NCBI RefSeq assembly: GCF_008369325.1
Contig: NZ_VOBI01000016.1
Coordinates: forward strand, 95,901-159,900
Direction: 5' to 3'
Length of the DNA stretch: 64,000 nt
Source of the DNA: Pseudomonas sp. ANT_H12B
GTDB taxonomy: Bacteria; Pseudomonadota; Gammaproteobacteria; Pseudomonadales; Pseudomonadaceae
A program made the translations under genes and the position numbers. Below, in pieces: positions 60,747 to 64,000 of this stretch. Under the pieces are notes generated by a model. That model did no database searches and had not been told where the DNA came from. It saw only the letters and a program-made list of their open reading frames with translations. Position 1 is the first letter of the stretch. Every line of letters starts with the position of its first letter.

Positions 60747-62096
60747 ATGAATTTGCCTGAAACCGCTTCGACTTCCCTGGCCAGCCAGCTAAAGCTCGAT
60801 GCTCACTGGATGCCCTACACCGCCAACCGTAATTTCCAGCGCGATCCGCGACTGATCGTCGCGGCGGAAGGTAGCTGGTTGATCGACGATAAGGGGCGCA
60901 AGGTTTATGACTCGCTGTCCGGTCTGTGGACTTGCGGCGCCGGGCACACTCGCAAGGAAATCCAGGAAGCGGTCGCCAAGCAACTCGGCACCCTCGATTA
61001 CTCGCCAGGTTTCCAATACGGCCATCCGTTGTCGTTCCAGTTGGCCGAGAAAATCACCGACCTGACCCCGGGCAATCTGAACCACGTGTTCTTCACCGAC
61101 TCGGGTTCCGAGTGTGCTGATACGGCGGTGAAGATGGTTCGTGCTTACTGGCGACTGAAAGGCCAGGCCACCAAGACCAAAATGATCGGCCGTGCCCGTG
61201 GTTATCACGGCGTTAACATCGCCGGCACCAGTCTTGGCGGTGTGAACGGCAACCGCAAAATGTTCGGTCAGGCGATGATGGACGTCGATCACCTGCCGCA
61301 CACCTTGCTGGCAAGCAATGCTTATTCCCGTGGCATGCCGAAAGAGGGCGGTATCGCCCTGGCCGATGAACTGCTCAAACTCATCGAACTGCATGACGCT
61401 TCAAACATCGCCGCGGTATTCGTCGAGCCAATGGCCGGTTCCGCTGGTGTACTGGTTCCGCCACAGGGTTACCTCAAGCGTCTGCGCGAGATCTGCGATC
61501 AGCACAACATCCTGCTGGTGTTCGACGAAGTGATCACCGGTTTCGGCCGTACCGGTTCGATGTTTGGCGCTGACAGCTTCGGCGTGACCCCGGACCTGAT
61601 GTGCATCGCCAAGCAAGTCACCAACGGCGCGATCCCGATGGGCGCGGTGATTGCCAGCTCCGAGATCTACCAGACCTTCATGAACCAGGCGACGCCTGAA
61701 TATGCGGTTGAGTTCCCGCACGGCTACACCTATTCCGCGCACCCGGTGGCTTGCGCCGCTGGCCTGGCAGCACTCGACCTGCTGCAAAAGGAAAACCTGG
61801 TTCAGAGCGTGGCCGAAGTCGCGCCGCATTTCGAAAATGCGCTGCACGGTCTGAAGGGCTCGAAAAACATTATCGACATTCGTAACTACGGCCTGGCCGG
61901 TGCGATCCAGATCGCGCCGCGTGACGGCGATGCCATCGTGCGTCCGTTCGAAGCCGGTATGGCGCTGTGGAAAGCCGGGTTCTACGTGCGCTTCGGCGGC
62001 GACACCCTGCAGTTCGGCCCAACCTTCAACAGCAAGCCGCAAGACCTTGATCGTCTGTTCGACGCGGTCGGCGAAGTGCTGAACAAGATCGACTGA
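60747..62096 (+). CDS. bauA: Beta-alanine:pyruvate aminotransferase
   Basis: 449-residue class III PLP transaminase, converting beta-alanine and pyruvate to malonate semialdehyde and alanine. PLP lysine in MCIAKQVTNGAIPMGAV (about 288); FDEVITGFGRTGSMFGAD (Asp binding the PLP nitrogen), SGLWTCGAGHTRKEI near the N-terminus. The ATG at 60747 begins MNLPETAS; a longer frame starts at a TTG without a ribosome site. bauC follows after 64 bp containing a short ORF. The length equals P. aeruginosa BauA. Confidence 0.95.
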   Translation: MNLPETASTSLASQLKLDAHWMPYTANRNFQRDPRLIVAAEGSWLIDDKGRKVYDSLSGLWTCGAGHTRKEIQEAVAKQLGTLDYSPGFQYGHPLSFQLAEKITDLTPGNLNHVFFTDSGSECADTAVKMVRAYWRLKGQATKTKMIGRARGYHGVNIAGTSLGGVNGNRKMFGQAMMDVDHLPHTLLASNAYSRGMPKEGGIALADELLKLIELHDASNIAAVFVEPMAGSAGVLVPPQGYLKRLREICDQHNILLVFDEVITGFGRTGSMFGADSFGVTPDLMCIAKQVTNGAIPMGAVIASSEIYQTFMNQATPEYAVEFPHGYTYSAHPVACAAGLAALDLLQKENLVQSVAEVAPHFENALHGLKGSKNIIDIRNYGLAGAIQIAPRDGDAIVRPFEAGMALWKAGFYVRFGGDTLQFGPTFNSKPQDLDRLFDAVGEVLNKID

Positions 62097-62125
62097 TTTT
62101 CCCTTCTATATAAAGGAGTCCTTTG

Positions 62126-62164
62126 ATGGGCGCCTGTGGACAATTTTTCTGGAGCACTGCATGA
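62126..62164 (+). CDS. 12-codon ORF coupled to bauC
   Basis: ATG GGC ... encoding MGACGQFFWSTA, ending TGA whose first bases are the bauC ATG (ATGA overlap). It has a near-perfect ribosome site AAAGGAG 7 bp upstream, stronger than bauC's own GGAG. It may be a leader peptide, a translational coupler, or the scar of a lost gene (bauB lies here in P. aeruginosa). Confidence 0.5.
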   Translation: MGACGQFFWSTA

Positions 62165-63654
62165 GCCTCATCCCGCATTTGATCAATGGCGAACTGGTGA
62201 CCGAAGACGTTCGCACGGCCGATGTGTTCAACCCGTCGACCGGCCAGGCGATTCACAAGCTGCCATTGGCCAGCCGCGAAACCATTCAGAAAGCCATCGA
62301 CTCGGCCAAGGCTGCGTTCCCGGCCTGGCGCAACACTCCGCCGGCCAAACGTGCGCAGGTGATGTTCCGCTTCAAGCAACTGCTGGAGCAGAACGAAGCG
62401 CGTATCGCTCAACTGATCAGCGAAGAGCACGGCAAGACGCTGGAAGATGCTGCCGGTGAACTCAAGCGCGGTATCGAGAACGTGGAGTTCGCTTGCGCAG
62501 CGCCGGAAATTCTCAAAGGTGAATACAGCCGTAACGTCGGCCCGAACATTGATGCGTGGTCGGACTTCCAGCCATTGGGCGTGGTGGCGGGTATTACTCC
62601 GTTCAACTTCCCGGCCATGGTGCCGCTGTGGATGTATCCGCTGGCGATCGTCTGCGGTAACTGCTTCATCCTCAAACCGTCCGAGCGTGATCCGAGCTCG
62701 ACGCTGTTGATCGCTCAGCTATTGATCGAGGCCGGTCTGCCTAAAGGTGTGCTGAGTGTGGTACACGGCGACAAGGCAGCAGTGGACGCACTGATCGAAG
62801 CGCCGGAAGTCAAAGCGTTGAGTTTCGTAGGCTCGACGCCGATTGCCGAATACATCTACGCCGAAGGCACCAAGCGCGGCAAACGCGTCCAGGCGCTGGG
62901 TGGCGCGAAGAACCATGCGGTGCTGATGCCGGATGCGGATCTGGATAACGCGGTCAGCGCGCTGATGGGCGCGGCGTACGGTTCCTGCGGTGAGCGATGC
63001 ATGGCGATCTCGGTGGCGGTGTGTGTCGGCGACCAAGTGGCGGATGCGTTGGTGGCCAAGTTGGTACCGCAGATCAAGGCGCTGAAAATCGGTGCCGGGA
63101 CTTCGTGCGGTCTGGACATGGGGCCACTGGTTTCCGGTCAGGCCCGCGACAAAGTCAGTGGCTATATAGAAGACGGCGTGTCGGCCGGAGCTTCTTTGGT
63201 GGTTGATGGTCGTGGTCTGAGCGTGGCAGGTCATGAGGAGGGGTTCTTCCTGGGGGGCTGCCTGTTCGATAACGTCACGCCAGAGATGCGCATCTATAAA
63301 GAAGAGATCTTCGGGCCGGTGCTGTGTGTTGTCCGGGTTAACAGCCTGGAAGAGGCGATGCAGTTGATCAACGATCACGAGTATGGCAACGGCACCTGCA
63401 TCTTTACCCGCGACGGGGAAGCGGCGCGGTTGTTCTGCGATGAGATTGAAGTCGGCATGGTCGGTGTTAACGTGCCGTTGCCGGTGCCAGTGGCTTATCA
63501 CAGCTTTGGTGGCTGGAAGCGATCGCTGTTCGGTGATCTGCATGCCTATGGCCCGGATGGCGTGCGTTTCTACACCCGTCGCAAGGCGATTACCCAGCGC
63601 TGGCCGCAGCGTGCGAGCCATGAAGCTTCGCAGTTCGCATTCCCTAGCTTGTAA
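62161..63654 (+). CDS. bauC: CoA-acylating malonate/methylmalonate semialdehyde dehydrogenase
   Basis: 497-residue aldehyde dehydrogenase of the MmsA type: malonate semialdehyde + CoA + NAD+ to acetyl-CoA + CO2 + NADH, the second step of beta-alanine breakdown. The catalytic Cys is in GSCGERCMA (about 280); NFPAMVPLWMYPLAIVCGN and FVGSTPIAEYIYAEG (NAD fold) and KEEIFGPVLCV are family motifs. It ends in a strong terminator. BauC counterpart PA0130. Confidence 0.94.
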   Translation: MSLIPHLINGELVTEDVRTADVFNPSTGQAIHKLPLASRETIQKAIDSAKAAFPAWRNTPPAKRAQVMFRFKQLLEQNEARIAQLISEEHGKTLEDAAGELKRGIENVEFACAAPEILKGEYSRNVGPNIDAWSDFQPLGVVAGITPFNFPAMVPLWMYPLAIVCGNCFILKPSERDPSSTLLIAQLLIEAGLPKGVLSVVHGDKAAVDALIEAPEVKALSFVGSTPIAEYIYAEGTKRGKRVQALGGAKNHAVLMPDADLDNAVSALMGAAYGSCGERCMAISVAVCVGDQVADALVAKLVPQIKALKIGAGTSCGLDMGPLVSGQARDKVSGYIEDGVSAGASLVVDGRGLSVAGHEEGFFLGGCLFDNVTPEMRIYKEEIFGPVLCVVRVNSLEEAMQLINDHEYGNGTCIFTRDGEAARLFCDEIEVGMVGVNVPLPVPVAYHSFGGWKRSLFGDLHAYGPDGVRFYTRRKAITQRWPQRASHEASQFAFPSL

Positions 63655-63666
63655 GTAGAAGGGCAG

Positions 63667-63698
63667 AAGGCCGAGCCCCTTAGGACTCGGCCTTTGTG
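63667..63698 (+). terminator. Intrinsic terminator after bauC
   Basis: AAGGCCGAG / CTCGGCCTT 9-bp stem (63667-63675 and 63686-63694) with a 10-nt loop, then TGTGTTTT. Confidence 0.92.
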
Positions 63699-63744
63699 TT
63701 TTCGGGCTTTTTTGACCTATATGACAGAATTGTGAAAATAGGTG

Positions 63745-63772
63745 TTGACGGCAGATTCTGGAAGTCTATAAT
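63745..63772 (+). promoter_or_regulatory. Strong sigma-70 promoter, probable rRNA operon P1
   Basis: -35 TTGACG (63745-63750), 16-bp spacer, -10 TATAAT (63767-63772), followed by CGCCCC, a GC-rich discriminator as in rRNA promoters. AT-rich upstream sequence may be an UP element. Confidence 0.85.
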
Positions 63773-63947
63773 TCGCCCCACTTCCGGCGCAGTCGAAACG
63801 GAAAACTCCTTGGTAAACAATGAGTTGCGCAGTTTTCGACAGCGAGTTGCTTCAGGTCATCGAAGCCCAGAAAGAGTTGAAAGAGTAGGGTTGTTTGACT
63901 CTTTTAACGATTCGATCTTCTCGGTCGAAAGCGGTGTAAAAGAGGTG

Positions 63948-63975
63948 TTGACAGCAGCGAGTAACGCTGTAGAAT
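63948..63975 (+). promoter_or_regulatory. Strong sigma-70 promoter, probable rRNA operon P2
   Basis: -35 TTGACA (63948-63953), 16-bp spacer, -10 TAGAAT (63970-63975), then the discriminator CGCCTCCCGC. The block TTGACA...CGCCTCCCGCTAACGAG matches my memory of Pseudomonas rrn leaders. No rRNA sequence is inside the window yet. Confidence 0.88.
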
Positions 63976-64000
63976 TCGCCTCCCGCTAACGAGAGATCGG

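Noticed and set aside
63696..63989. 97-codon ORF at the right edge
   Set aside because: It runs through both rRNA-type promoters and has no ribosome site.

Overview
The window is a piece of chromosome from a fluorescent-group Pseudomonas. It is GC-rich and carries genes typical of that genus: a biosynthetic arginine decarboxylase next to a GcbA-type diguanylate cyclase, a complete Tad/Flp pilus locus with PprA/PprB, CueR/CopA/CopZ copper control and the beta-alanine genes bauR/bauA/bauC. It also holds many short palindromic repeats of the REP/REPIN kind. Gene order repeatedly matches blocks I remember from P. aeruginosa PAO1 (about PA4839-PA4844, PA4293-PA4306, PA4778-PA4787 and PA0130-PA0148); this is from memory, not a search. 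|| Layout. 1-8352: a chemoreceptor cut by the left edge, the diguanylate cyclase gcbA, a DUF2333 protein, a NUDIX hydrolase, a SUI1/YciH protein and speA. 8586-10699: a short VgrG and a DUF4123 adaptor with no effector gene after them. 10722-15080: a MATE exporter, a small membrane protein, a MazG-like enzyme, cmoM and two tandem DUF4136 lipoproteins. 15196-30388: the Tad pilus island (tadG, pprA, tadF, fppA, pprB, a DUF3613 protein, tadD-C-B-A-Z, rcpA, rcpC, flp) with an extra single-domain response regulator. 30472-35224: a MaoC/FabG/thiolase lipid module with an AraC regulator. 35260-38557: a dCache chemoreceptor and a RIO kinase. 38814-43638: an MFS transporter, cueR, copA, a small periplasmic protein and copZ, with two CueR-type promoters. 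43871-50332: transporters, regulators and redox enzymes. 50370-58000: a purine-related block in visible decay, with intact adenine/adenosine deaminase and 8-oxoguanine deaminase but a broken 2-oxoglutarate oxygenase and a collapsed nucleoside-type ABC importer. 58372-63654: an IMPACT protein, a TetR regulator and bauR-bauA-bauC. 63655-64000: two strong promoters of the kind found before Pseudomonas rRNA operons, so an rRNA operon probably starts just past the right edge. || How the genes work together. The Tad genes encode a type IVb pilus machine: flp is the pilin, fppA its peptidase, tadA/B/C/Z the motor and platform, rcpA/rcpC the outer-membrane channel, tadF/tadG minor components, and pprA/pprB the sensor and regulator. 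Four-base stop/start overlaps link tadF-pprA, rcpA-tadZ, tadZ-tadA and tadC-tadB, and also vgrG-DUF4123 and copA-cueR. The copper module pairs an efflux ATPase with a chaperone, each behind a promoter with the 19-bp spacer of MerR-type control. bauA and bauC turn beta-alanine into acetyl-CoA. || Most notable for follow-up: the multi-deletion remnants at 51406-51917 and 56552-57970, the effector-less VgrG pair, the relocated tadG whose 3' end overlaps pprA, the extra receiver protein after flp, inverted repeats in the pprB and tadF/fppA promoter regions, a 12-codon ORF coupled to bauC, two exact DnaA boxes 200 bp apart, and REP palindromes that overlap stop codons or encode a protein C-terminus.
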